Assembly (NCBI GenBank): GCA_040880525.1
Contig: JBBDIG010000049.1
Span: 1-64,000 of the forward strand
Length of the DNA stretch: 64,000 nt
Direction of reading: 5' to 3'
From: Bacteroidia bacterium
GTDB taxonomy: Bacteria; Bacteroidota; Bacteroidia; CAILMK01; JBBDIG01
The notes beneath the pieces are model-generated. The model ran no database searches, had not been told where the DNA came from, and saw nothing but the letters and a program-made list of their open reading frames with translations. Position 1 is the stretch's first letter; every line of letters starts with the position of its first letter. The translations under genes were made by a program, and so were the position numbers. Shown one piece after another: positions 55,353-64,000 of the stretch.

Positions 55353-55817
55353 TTAAAGGCCAAAGTCAACATCTTTCCATGCCTGGTCAATGATCTTGTC
55401 TTTTTCCCCGGCAGGCAGATTGTCAATGTATTCCTGATAATTCATCCGGCTCACCCGCAGGAGTTCCTCTTCATTCTTTTCATACTTCTCCTGCAATTCA
55501 TTGATCTTAACATTGAGCCTGGCGATTTCAGCAGCATGTGCCGCCCGCTCCTCCGCCAGCTTTTTATTAGCTGCTTCCATTTCGCGGGTAATGCGGCTGT
55601 GGTTTTCCTTTATTTGCTTATTGCTCTCCTCCAGTTCTTTCAGCCGGTCATTTCCGGAAAACATCTCGCCCAGCCTGCGAATGCCGGCATAAATAAACCC
55701 GGCAAAACCCACCAGCCATAGCCAGATATTTTTGATCAATTCAGGATTGACGATTAAAATAACAGCGAGGGTAATGAGGAGAATGACGACAATAGAGATG
55801 GTGATGGTGCGTCTCAT
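55353..55817 (-). CDS. Two-TM coiled-coil protein
   Basis: 154 residues: two TM segments (about 5-23 and 29-46), a long charged coiled coil (about 58-122), and a short C-terminal domain (YQEYIDNLPAGEKDKIIDQA). The coiled coil is predicted cytoplasmic or periplasmic depending on orientation. No family recognised. First gene of the muramidase cluster, 128 bases after the DnaJ-type gene on the same strand. Confidence 0.7.
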   Translation of the reverse strand: MRRTITISIVVILLITLAVILIVNPELIKNIWLWLVGFAGFIYAGIRRLGEMFSGNDRLKELEESNKQIKENHSRITREMEAANKKLAEERAAHAAEIARLNVKINELQEKYEKNEEELLRVSRMNYQEYIDNLPAGEKDKIIDQAWKDVDFGL

Positions 55818-55945
55818 AGGTCTTCCGGGTTGTTGAATTTATTGAAATGAAACTTTTAAATACAGTTTCATTGTGCGAATAAAGATATAGTTTTTTCTAA
55901 ATGATGAATTTTTTGCCGAAAATAAAAAATAATCTCTGAGGGCAC

Positions 55946-56539
55946 TTAGGTTTGGTCTCTGCGGCCCGCCCAATCGCGCCAAATGTATATGAGCACCCGC
56001 AAACTCCGCAAGCCGCTCTGAAGAATTCCAATGCCTAGTGCGCCAAAAAAGTAGCCGCTCACAAGGTGGCCGTTAAATCCGGTAAAAAATAGCAGGTAGC
56101 CGCTGAAACCGCACATTCCCAAGCCAATCGTCAGAATGAGCAGCGTTACCAGCAGGCCCATAACCTGTTCCAGATGAAATGAGACCGGGTCTGGCACTTT
56201 CTCTTCAAATGTCTGGTATCGCATCCGGCCATATTTGCGTGCATGCTCATACGCACGCTGCTGGGTCTGCTGATAGCGCCTGTAGGTCTGGCTGCTTTCA
56301 TTCACCGGTTCGCGTGCTTTCCGGTCTAGCAGCATATTATAAACACCGCGTTTGTAAGGGTCTGCCAGGATTTCGTAAGCGGCATATATCTGTCGGAACC
56401 GGTTTCCGGCATCGGGCTCCCGACTTACGTCAGGGTGGTAGCGCTTGGCTTTGGTGCGAAAGGCGCTCTTTATTTCAGCCTCAGATGCGTTGCGGCTAAT
56501 GCCCAGAATGGCGTAGTAATCTGCGACCGTACTGCTCAT
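55946..56539 (-). CDS. DnaJ-domain membrane protein
   Basis: 197 residues. The J-domain occupies residues ~7-72 (DYYAILGISRNASEAEIKSA, with the HPD motif in RYHPDVSREP and a YEILADPYKRGVYN end). A basic helical linker and two TM segments follow (about 120-180). As a J-protein it would stimulate a Hsp70 at the membrane. It overlaps the upstream gene by ATGA. Confidence 0.9.
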   Translation of the reverse strand: MSSTVADYYAILGISRNASEAEIKSAFRTKAKRYHPDVSREPDAGNRFRQIYAAYEILADPYKRGVYNMLLDRKAREPVNESSQTYRRYQQTQQRAYEHARKYGRMRYQTFEEKVPDPVSFHLEQVMGLLVTLLILTIGLGMCGFSGYLLFFTGFNGHLVSGYFFGALGIGILQSGLRSLRVLIYIWRDWAGRRDQT

Positions 56540-57081
56540 GGGTCGTTCTTTTTTCTCAGATCAATAAAGCGCTTTCCCTTCAGTACCTTAAAGCCGAAAA
56601 GTCCATCTGCCACTTCCAGTTCCACTGCTTCAGCCTCCATCAGCCCTGTCTCCTGCGGATCGTCAAGGTTCAGCACATACCCGAAGTACCGGTAGGCGCC
56701 ATCTTCCAGCCTCAGATCCTCGAAAGTTGAAAACGCTTTGTGCCGGTCCTTCGTCAACGCGTGGTATTCGCCATGGGGGTTGCCGGCAAGGTGATAATTG
56801 AGCAGGAGCATCAGCCCCAGCCCCAAAAGGCCATTTGATACAAGATTGTAAAACAAGAGTTCTGTCAGTTCTTTTCTATGTCTGATCCCGAAGAGAAGTG
56901 CATGAATGGCCGTAGCCAGAATCGCGATCAGTAGGAGCAGATGAAACGCTGCATCAATGGTCACGAAAGTTTTCGTCATATAATATATAGAGAGGCCGAA
57001 GCCGGCAAACCATCCAATAATGAGATAGTTGACCGGATACCGGTGTTTTTTTGGTAGGTAAGTCCGCATTTGAAGGGGCAA
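56536..57081 (-). CDS. Hypothetical membrane protein upstream of the DnaJ-type gene
   Basis: 181 residues; an alternative start is the ATG at 57067-57069 (MRTYLPKKHRY). Three or four TM segments fill residues ~18-115, followed by a soluble C-terminal domain (FSTFEDLRLEDGAYRYFGYV ... ADGLFGFKVLKGKRFIDLR). No family recognised. The ATGA overlap with the DnaJ gene indicates coupled translation and a shared process. Confidence 0.7.
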   Translation of the reverse strand: MPLQMRTYLPKKHRYPVNYLIIGWFAGFGLSIYYMTKTFVTIDAAFHLLLLIAILATAIHALLFGIRHRKELTELLFYNLVSNGLLGLGLMLLLNYHLAGNPHGEYHALTKDRHKAFSTFEDLRLEDGAYRYFGYVLNLDDPQETGLMEAEAVELEVADGLFGFKVLKGKRFIDLRKKNDP

Positions 57082-57163
57082 ACTACTTGCGAATATTTAA
57101 ATTATCAAACATGAATGAATGCGAGTGTATATTAAAATTGTTATCGTTGTAATCGGTATTAAT

Positions 57164-57171
57164 TAAATTTG
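57164..57171 (+). promoter_or_regulatory. -7 box for the GldE/CorC-like gene
   Basis: TAAATTTG, an exact TAnnTTTG match, 14 bases before the ATG at 57186. Confidence 0.6.
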
Positions 57172-57185
57172 CACCCTACCCGCCT

Positions 57186-58454
57186 ATGGATCCGGCAATC
57201 TCAATTGTCCTTATATCACTGCTTTTTTCCGCGTTTTTCTCGGGAGTTGAAATCGCGTACGTTTCCGCGAACAAGCTGAAGGTGGAACTGCAGCTTCAGC
57301 ATAACCTGCTTTCAGGCCGGTTGCTTTCCTATTTTATGAAGCGGCCTTCTCATTTCCTCACTTCCACGCTGGTCGGGAATAATATTGCACTGGTAGTATA
57401 CGGTATTTACATGGCCGCGCTGCTGGAAGAGACGATTCTGAATATTCAGCTCCCATTCCTTCATGGACCGGTAACGTTGTTCCTTTTGCAAACAATTGTT
57501 TCAACGTTGCTGGTACTTGTGGTTGCCGAATTTTTCCCCAAAGCGCTTTTTCGTATTAATCCCAATAAGGTGCTGAATGTGCTTTACATTCCAATTGCGA
57601 TGAGCTACGCCATCTTCTGGCCTGTAATGATATTTATTGTCTGGATTTCGAAAGGCTTTATCCGCCTTATACTCCGAACAAAATTAAAGGAGGATAGTCC
57701 CGTTTTTTCCCGTCTCGATCTTTTTCATTTTATAAAGGAAAGTTCGTCAGGCGAGGAGGAAGGTGAGCATGAAGTGGACACCCAGATATTTAAGAATGCT
57801 CTTGATTTTGCCAATGTGAAGGTGCGCGAGTGCATGGTGCCGCGAACGGATATTGTGGCCATCGAACTGAACGAGGGGATTGTTGTCGCCACGGAACTTT
57901 TTAATGAATCCGGGCACTCAAAGATCCTGGTGTACAAAGAGACAATAGATAATATTATCGGCTACATTCATATTGTTGATCTTTTTAAAAAACCGGAAAA
58001 GGTGGAATATGTGCTGCTTCCTATCCTTATTGCCACCGAAGCCATGCCCGCCAATGACCTCCTGCCAAAGCTCATTGAAAAGAGACGCAGTATTGCCGTG
58101 GTAGTGGATGAGTTTGGCGGCACTTCAGGTATTGTTACCATGGAAGATATTATTGAAGAGATTTTTGGAGAGATTGAGGACGAGCACGATGTGGAGGAAC
58201 TCACCGAGGAGAAGATCAGCGAATCTGAATATCTCTTTAGTGCGCGCCTCGAAATAGATTATCTTAATGAAAACTATCATCTTCAACTTCCTGAAGGCGA
58301 CTATGAAACATTGGGAGGCTTTATCCTGCACATTCATAAGAATATCCCTGAAGAAGGAGAGGTGATAGAACTCCCACCTTACGAGTTCACAATTCTGGCT
58401 GTGGATGGAGCGCGGATCGAAGAAGTAAGGTTACGTTACCGGGCCGAAGATTAG
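57186..58454 (+). CDS. CNNM/CorC-type transporter-associated protein (GldE-like)
   Basis: 422 residues. A CNNM membrane domain (residues ~1-185; SALLFSAFFSGVEIAYVSAN, then SHFLTSTLVGNNIALV) is followed by two CBS domains (~205-330; ANVKVRECMVPRTDIVAIEL and RRSIAVVVDEFGGTSGIVTMED) and a CorC_HlyC domain (~340-420). The family covers hemolysin-labelled proteins, Mg/Co-transport helpers and the gliding protein GldE, which the length and phylum favour. No other gliding genes are near. Function as an ion transporter is only inferred. Confidence 0.9.
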   Translation: MDPAISIVLISLLFSAFFSGVEIAYVSANKLKVELQLQHNLLSGRLLSYFMKRPSHFLTSTLVGNNIALVVYGIYMAALLEETILNIQLPFLHGPVTLFLLQTIVSTLLVLVVAEFFPKALFRINPNKVLNVLYIPIAMSYAIFWPVMIFIVWISKGFIRLILRTKLKEDSPVFSRLDLFHFIKESSSGEEEGEHEVDTQIFKNALDFANVKVRECMVPRTDIVAIELNEGIVVATELFNESGHSKILVYKETIDNIIGYIHIVDLFKKPEKVEYVLLPILIATEAMPANDLLPKLIEKRRSIAVVVDEFGGTSGIVTMEDIIEEIFGEIEDEHDVEELTEEKISESEYLFSARLEIDYLNENYHLQLPEGDYETLGGFILHIHKNIPEEGEVIELPPYEFTILAVDGARIEEVRLRYRAED

Positions 58455-58488
58455 GCAATTTTTATGATGAAGGCAGGAATCTTTTTTA

Positions 58489-61400
58489 TTATTTAATTTT
58501 CGATTCAGAGGTTTTTGGAATCCTTTTCGGAATTGTAAAATAAAATGCGGCTCCTTCTCCTTCTTTTGATTCGAGCCAGATGCGGCCGCCTTCCACCTCT
58601 ATTATCTTTTTAATAATGGCCAGGCCCAGCCCGGTGCTTTTCTCCTCTGAGTCGGCCTCCAGCGTTTGAAATAATTCAAATATTTTGCGCTGATATTTTT
58701 CCGGTATTCCAGGTCCGTTATCCCTGACCATAAAAATATATTCGGTGTCTTTTTCAATAAATTCTATTATTATAGCGCCTTTGGGTTTATCATTAAATTT
58801 AATTGCATTGGAGATCAGGTTTTGAAATACCTGGTAAAGTTTTACTGAATCAAAATTAACGGAAGGTAATGTTCCATTATAATGGATCTTAAAATCGGAA
58901 GGAACCGCCAGGGTCATTGTTATTTCCTCAATTAAGTTATTAAGATTTACCAGAGTGGGTACATGTTCCTCGCTACGGCCAGCCCGCGAATAGGAGAGGA
59001 TGCCGTCAATGAGGTTGTACATTCTTTTTACGCGCTGCTGCATCATCTTTAATTGTTCCTGGCCGGCTTCGTCAAGCTTATCTCCGTAGTCTTCTTTCAG
59101 CCAGGCAGCAATGGTGCTGATGCCCCGGAGCGGAGCTTTGAGATCGTGGGAGGTAACATACGCAAAGCGATTCAGCTCAGAGTTGGAGCGCTGCAGCGAT
59201 TTATTGGCTGCGACCAGTTCCCGGGTGCGTTCTTTCACCAGTTTTTGTAACCTGTCGTGCGATTGATTCAGGGCCTCTTCAGCTTCACGCTGCATGGTAA
59301 TGTCTACGATCGTGCCTAATAGCTTTACCGCAGCCCCCTGATCGTCAAAATAGGCGTGGCCTTTTGCCTTCACCCATCTTACTTCTTTATCATGGATTCC
59401 AAGAGTGCGGAATTCCAGGTCTATTTTACCCAGATCTTTTGATTTCATCGCCTTCCTGCCTTCAAGGAAAACCAACTCACGGTCGTCAGGATGCAGTCCT
59501 TCCAAGAATAGCTGGTAATCTACTTTAACATCTGGGCGCAACCCAAAGAGCTCCTTGCACCTGTCCGACCAAAATATCTGCCCTGACTTAGGCCGGAATT
59601 CCCAGGTTCCCATGTCTGATACCAGTACGGCCAGCTTCAGGTTTTCTTCACTGTCACGGAGCCGCTGCTCAGCGATCTTCCGCTCGTGGATATCAGTGAC
59701 CGAACCAATGTGCCCTTCATAAGATCCCTCATCGTCAAATTTGGGAAGGGCCGAGGTAATGTGCCACCGGTATTGTCCGTCTCTGTATCGCAGCCTGTAT
59801 TCTACAGTGAAGGGTATTCGCTCCTTATTGGAACCCAGGAAGATATGCCTTGCCCTTTCTCTATCATCAGGGTGGACCGCATCCAGCCACCCAAATCCTA
59901 AACCGGAGAGCACGGTTTGCCCGGTGTATTCATACCAGGGTTTATTGAAAAAACTAATCTTTCCATTGGGCCTAGTAATCCAGGTCATAACCGGAGTATT
60001 ATCAGTCATGGTTTTATAATACTCTTCACTTTTTCTGAGGGCAACCTCGGCTCTTTTTTGCGCAGAAATATCAGTGATGGAAAGAAGTGCCAGTTTTACT
60101 TTTCCCTCTTCATCCAAAATGGGGTTTGCACGCACAAGTACCCAACGGTCAGTTTGTTTTTGTTTATCAAAATAATGAGCAATGGTTTCACAATTCTCTT
60201 CGCCCTTCAGTGCCCTTAAAACCACCGATTTTTCCGTAGAAATAGGATTGCCCTGTTCATCTTCCACAATGAAATTTTTAAGGAACTGTGCCTGTACATC
60301 GCCTATATTTTTTTGTGCAATTAATTCACTGGCCGTATCATATCCCTGAAAATAAGCGCCTAGCTGATTGCAAAAAACAATACCTCCATCTTTATTAAAA
60401 AGGACAATGCCGCTGGGCACATTTTCAAGAGTGATGGTAAGTTGATCCTTAATTTGCTGCAATGCCTGTTCGGCCTGTTTCTGCTCATGGATGTCAGTGC
60501 TCGTGCCCAGCCACATTTCGATCTTGCCAGCGCTGCTTTTAATGGGCAAGGCTCTGCTCAGGTGCCAGTGGTACTGCCCGTCATGGCGAATCAGCCGGCA
60601 TTCCATGAAGTAAGGTTTTCCGGTGTTTAATGAATCTTCCCATTTCGTCATGGTTGGTTTTAAATCGTCAGGATGAAGCATCTGAGAAAAGCTTGTCTCT
60701 ATGTTCTCCGGATACAATGATTTTCCCAGGTATTCTGACCACTGCCTGTTATGGTAAATGACCTGGCCTTTGGCATCACTCATAAACGCCATTTGGGGCA
60801 TGGCCTCGATAAAGGTTTTAAATCGCTGTTCGCTTCTGCGCAAGGCTTGCTCAGCTTCCTTCACCGGGCCAATATCAGCCAGAATATTAATAGCCCCGGT
60901 TTTTTTCCCTTCAGCATCATAAATAGGTTGTGGATATACCAGCACACTTATTCTTTTTCCACCAGGCTGTTCAATTAATATTTCTTTGCCGCGTTGGATG
61001 CTGTCTTCTTTTATCACCAACGCCATCGGGCACTTTTCCAGGGGCAGGGGCTTTCCTTCAGGCGTATAAATTTTCCATGAGCCACACCAAAGGTCTTTTC
61101 CCACCTCCGGCTCGCGTCCCCATAATTTTACGGCATCATCATTATACATTTCTATCCGGCCCTCAGCATCGCAAGTATAAAAAGCCACTGGAAGCCCCCG
61201 AATGATCTGGCGGAACCGGTTCTCGCTGTTGCGTAGCGCCTGCTCACTTTTAATGCGCTGCGTAATATCACTGAAGAAAATTGCAACTTTCAGGCTTTCC
61301 GGCCCGCCCAACTTAAAAGCATGAACATCGAACCAACGGCCTATTGTGTCCGACCGCTCTGTAAAGCGCGAAGACTTTCCTGTTAAAGCGACCTCTCCAA

Positions 61401-62697
61401 AGCGTTGAAACCAGTGCTGCTCAAGGTCCGGAACCACTTGGCGTACAGCTTTTCCTTCAGCATTTTTCAATCCCGTTTGTTTTTCAAATGCAGGATTATT
61501 CTCTAAAAATTTATAATCAATAGGTTCATTTTTATTTTTTAATATTATTTCAATGATTGAAAATCCCTCTTCTATTTTTTCAAACAGGCTGCGGTATTTT
61601 TCTTCACTCTCTGCAATTTTATGGCGGGCCAATACCTGCTCTGTCACTTCAACGCCTTGCGCAATAATTCCCGAAAGAGATTCTGCGCGCTTTCGCTCCT
61701 GCTCTAATGTGCGAATCTGGTAAAGTGTATTTGAATAATGGGAGGCAATGGTTTCCAGAAAGTTTTGGTAGTCGCTGTCAAGCGCTCTGCGCGGATTAAT
61801 TCCTGCCACAAAAAATCCGGTCGTTTTATTTAATCCAAAAGGAATGATCAATGCTTCCGTGGAAGGCTCAGACCATGCGCTCTTCACTGTTTGCCCAAAC
61901 AGCGAGGCGTTGCTTTTAAGTACGGCATTTCCCGTTGCCATGATCTCTGCAAAAGGCCAGGCAGTTTCTTTATTACTGCTTAATTCAATAATATCAGGAG
62001 ACGGCACCTCCGGGCCGCTGTGGGAAATCAGGATAGATTTAGCATCATTATTTGAATTAAGATAAATCAATGAAAACGGAACATCTTCCACAGCATTTTC
62101 CAGTTCCGCCTTTGCCAGTGAAAAAAGCTCACTTACGGAAGTGGCCTGGTTCATTTTATTCGATACTTTCCTGAGGATGTTATTTCTCCTTTCGTTTATG
62201 TAGCGGTAGGTAGTTTCGATCACAGAATTAAAAATCCCTTCCACGTTTCCTTTTTCTCCTCGTACGGGCGTAAAGGTGAAATCGAAATAGCATTCTTCCG
62301 TGTAGCCGTGGCGCTGCATAGGCAGCAGTTCGTCAATGTTTCGCACGGCTTCTCCGGTCTCGAACACCTTTTGGAATAAGGGATCAATATCTTCCCATAT
62401 CTCCGGCCAGACCTCAATGGCAGGCTTCCCCAAAGCCTGTGGATGTTTGTTGCCTGGAATAGGGCTCCATGCGTCATTGTAGAGCAGCGTAAGTTCCGGA
62501 CCCCAATAAATCGCGATCGGGAAGGCAGAACCCAGGCAAATGCTCAGGGCCGAACGAAGACTCTGCGGCCAGTGCTCCACCGGTCCCAGCGGGGTTTTTG
62601 ACCAATCTTTCGCCCGTATTCGTTCACCAGCTTCGCCACCTCCTGCAAGAATACCCTGTTCTCCGATGTTGCTGGTATCGTTAGATCCTGGTTTCAT
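58489..62697 (-). CDS. Multi-PAS sensor histidine kinase
   Basis: About 1402 residues from the ATG at 62695-62697 (MKPGSNDTSNIG); a longer in-frame start at 62781 would add 28 residues unlike this family. A PAS-like sensor (SAFPIAIYWGPELTLLYNDA) comes first, then a GAF-like region, then six further PAS/PAC units with the repeated YRWHITSALP or YHWHLSRALP type C-caps and DIHERKIAEQ linkers. The kinase core follows: FAYVTSHDLKAPLRGISTIA (His phospho-acceptor) and NLISNAIKFNDKP, then DNGPGIPEKYQRKIFELF and STGLGLAIIKKIIEVEGG. No TM segments or receiver are seen, so it is a cytoplasmic sensor. No partner response regulator lies adjacent. Confidence 0.92.
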   Translation of the reverse strand: MKPGSNDTSNIGEQGILAGGGEAGERIRAKDWSKTPLGPVEHWPQSLRSALSICLGSAFPIAIYWGPELTLLYNDAWSPIPGNKHPQALGKPAIEVWPEIWEDIDPLFQKVFETGEAVRNIDELLPMQRHGYTEECYFDFTFTPVRGEKGNVEGIFNSVIETTYRYINERRNNILRKVSNKMNQATSVSELFSLAKAELENAVEDVPFSLIYLNSNNDAKSILISHSGPEVPSPDIIELSSNKETAWPFAEIMATGNAVLKSNASLFGQTVKSAWSEPSTEALIIPFGLNKTTGFFVAGINPRRALDSDYQNFLETIASHYSNTLYQIRTLEQERKRAESLSGIIAQGVEVTEQVLARHKIAESEEKYRSLFEKIEEGFSIIEIILKNKNEPIDYKFLENNPAFEKQTGLKNAEGKAVRQVVPDLEQHWFQRFGEVALTGKSSRFTERSDTIGRWFDVHAFKLGGPESLKVAIFFSDITQRIKSEQALRNSENRFRQIIRGLPVAFYTCDAEGRIEMYNDDAVKLWGREPEVGKDLWCGSWKIYTPEGKPLPLEKCPMALVIKEDSIQRGKEILIEQPGGKRISVLVYPQPIYDAEGKKTGAINILADIGPVKEAEQALRRSEQRFKTFIEAMPQMAFMSDAKGQVIYHNRQWSEYLGKSLYPENIETSFSQMLHPDDLKPTMTKWEDSLNTGKPYFMECRLIRHDGQYHWHLSRALPIKSSAGKIEMWLGTSTDIHEQKQAEQALQQIKDQLTITLENVPSGIVLFNKDGGIVFCNQLGAYFQGYDTASELIAQKNIGDVQAQFLKNFIVEDEQGNPISTEKSVVLRALKGEENCETIAHYFDKQKQTDRWVLVRANPILDEEGKVKLALLSITDISAQKRAEVALRKSEEYYKTMTDNTPVMTWITRPNGKISFFNKPWYEYTGQTVLSGLGFGWLDAVHPDDRERARHIFLGSNKERIPFTVEYRLRYRDGQYRWHITSALPKFDDEGSYEGHIGSVTDIHERKIAEQRLRDSEENLKLAVLVSDMGTWEFRPKSGQIFWSDRCKELFGLRPDVKVDYQLFLEGLHPDDRELVFLEGRKAMKSKDLGKIDLEFRTLGIHDKEVRWVKAKGHAYFDDQGAAVKLLGTIVDITMQREAEEALNQSHDRLQKLVKERTRELVAANKSLQRSNSELNRFAYVTSHDLKAPLRGISTIAAWLKEDYGDKLDEAGQEQLKMMQQRVKRMYNLIDGILSYSRAGRSEEHVPTLVNLNNLIEEITMTLAVPSDFKIHYNGTLPSVNFDSVKLYQVFQNLISNAIKFNDKPKGAIIIEFIEKDTEYIFMVRDNGPGIPEKYQRKIFELFQTLEADSEEKSTGLGLAIIKKIIEVEGGRIWLESKEGEGAAFYFTIPKRIPKTSESKIK

Positions 62698-62877
62698 AAG
62701 GCTGCTGTGTCTGAAATGTATATAGCGCCCTGCCGAAAAGCATGGAACCCTGATGGTGATCATCCGTGCTTTTCCTTTCAAAGGATCGGGCGATTGGTCT
62801 TTTCAAAATATAATCACTGAAAAAGGTTCAAAATTATGGCGGGCAGTACATTTTTAAATAGCGCAGGCCGAGATTTT

Positions 62878-63999
62878 TTATCTCTGCGTACCAGACCTGA
62901 ATGGTCTAATGGTATCAGTAGAAAAACCTGTTTCGTATACCCTATAATTTTCGTTTTCAAAAACCACCGGTTTATCCATAACTGTTTGAAAACCATGCTT
63001 GTTAATGAATATGAACTTACACCCATTTTGTGTAATATTGTTAATATATGCGGTATCCGTTAACTGGTTGTCGGAGCAATTCCAGCCTTTTCTGTGCGAA
63101 AGATACAATTGTTGCGCGTTTCCGTTTCCATTGATCACGATCAGGTCATGCCGGGCTGATACGCTATCCGCGATGGATTCCAGTTCCATTTTATATTTTT
63201 CCGAGCCTTTAATGAAGAAATCATGCTGCTGATTAATGACGCTTTCTGTAATGCCTAGCACAATCGCGAGTGCAAACAACCCCTTTTTAGGAATAAACGA
63301 AATGGCATACCCGGCAACCAAAGCCATGACCGGTACAAAAGGAATGATGTAATAATTGTGATGGTAAAAGTAAAAACCCGATTTAAAAATATAAATTAAG
63401 AAAACAATAAAAACTGAAGCAAAAACCCACAAGAGATTATAGTTTCTTTTGTAAATTATAAGAATTAACCCGGCAACGAAATAAAAGAAAATCAGATAAC
63501 TGTGGAAGGAGTTAAAGTAGAAATTCTCCAGCGTTTTATCCAGATTGGAAATAACTTCCGTAAACCCCACTGCAATTGGCTTTCCCACGTTATACCAGTT
63601 ACCAAATTCCTCCGACAAATGGGGATTCCAGACGAAATACCAGAGGTAGGCCAGCAGGAGTGGAATGCCCGTAGCCGAGGCCAAGTAAACTTTCTCTCTC
63701 AACTTTGCCGATGAATTCAGCGCAATAAGAAATATAACAATAAAATATATTCCAGCCGGGATTTTGGTTAATACGGCAAGCGAAGTAAACAGCACATACA
63801 AAATCAAACTAAGCGCTCCCGGCTTTAATAAATAATTGCTGCCATAATATATTCCTATAAACATGAGGGAAATGCAAAACGTATCCGGCATCATTTTCCT
63901 TGAAAAGGCGAACCAAATGGAACCGGCAAGGAAGATTACAGAAGCCAGCGCAATCCTGTGATTAAAATAGCGCATGAGGATTTTTCCGAAAAACAACAA
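62878..63999 (-). CDS. Membrane glycosyltransferase-like protein, N-terminus beyond the window
   Basis: At least 373 residues, with the start cut by the window end. About eight to nine TM segments fill the visible part, followed by a soluble C-terminal region (SIADSVSARHDLIVINGNGN ... VFENENYRVYET). The pattern of TM segments with a short loop (RKMMPDTFCISL) resembles the dolichol-phosphate-mannose / GT39-like (ArnT/PMT) superfamily. The substrate is unknown. Confidence 0.75.
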   Translation of the reverse strand: MLFFGKILMRYFNHRIALASVIFLAGSIWFAFSRKMMPDTFCISLMFIGIYYGSNYLLKPGALSLILYVLFTSLAVLTKIPAGIYFIVIFLIALNSSAKLREKVYLASATGIPLLLAYLWYFVWNPHLSEEFGNWYNVGKPIAVGFTEVISNLDKTLENFYFNSFHSYLIFFYFVAGLILIIYKRNYNLLWVFASVFIVFLIYIFKSGFYFYHHNYYIIPFVPVMALVAGYAISFIPKKGLFALAIVLGITESVINQQHDFFIKGSEKYKMELESIADSVSARHDLIVINGNGNAQQLYLSHRKGWNCSDNQLTDTAYINNITQNGCKFIFINKHGFQTVMDKPVVFENENYRVYETGFSTDTIRPFRSGTQR

Positions 64000-64000
64000 A

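Overview
The window reads as a chromosomal segment of a Bacteroidota bacterium, probably an environmental, non-Bacteroidales lineage. Evidence: Bacteroidota-type -7 promoter boxes (TAnnTTTG) in front of many genes, a type IX secretion (T9SS) sorting domain, a TonB-dependent receptor with a carboxypeptidase-like N-terminal domain, DUF3098 and DUF3467 proteins, GldE, and PKD-type secreted proteins. No phage, plasmid or CRISPR array is evident.

Layout. 1-5 kb: a large secreted repeat protein cut near the window edge, an IS256-type transposase remnant, and an ECF sigma factor translationally coupled to a membrane protein that ends in a T9SS sorting domain. 5-10.2 kb: the ftsX - DUF3098 - uppP envelope cluster, then two outer-membrane barrel proteins, one carrying periplasmic helix-hairpin-helix motifs. 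10.4-25.3 kb: the informational core, all on the minus strand. In transcript order it is rpsU - xerC - hpf, then tRNA-Thr(TGT) - Tyr - Gly - Thr(GGT) - tuf - tRNA-Trp - secE - nusG - rplK - rplA - rplJ - rplL - rpoB - rpoC - DUF3467. 25.3-34.6 kb: metabolic and accessory genes (acyl-CoA dehydrogenase, a membrane HhH protein, an FMN reductase, urocanate hydratase with an esterase, two lipoproteins, a PRiA4-ORF3/SEC-C protein) and a broken Fic gene.

34.7-42 kb: a TPP-riboswitch-controlled TonB-dependent receptor, then an AT-rich pair (methyltransferase and a CheB-CheR-PAS-histidine kinase fusion) bordered by a short repeated motif. 42.2-50 kb: rpmH - rnpA - yidD, a C-terminal processing protease, a TauE/SafE permease, an M28 peptidase, tsaB and a cysteine-less tandem rhodanese. 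50-57 kb: a pair of secreted thioredoxin-like proteins (one without CxxC), an NlpC/P60 peptidase, a collapsed HMA/cation-efflux gene, and a minus-strand cluster with a four-TM N-acetylmuramidase and two coiled-coil membrane proteins, followed by a DnaJ-type membrane protein and its partner. 57-64 kb: a GldE/CorC-like protein, a 1.4-kilo-residue multi-PAS histidine kinase and a partial membrane glycosyltransferase.

Most of the window is ordinary core genome. The points most worth a second look are the sigma / T9SS-tagged anti-sigma-like pair, the membrane-anchored muramidase cluster, and several decayed genes that are easy to miss by ORF calling (IS256, Fic, HMA-CDF). All family assignments are from reading translated sequence; no database search was run.
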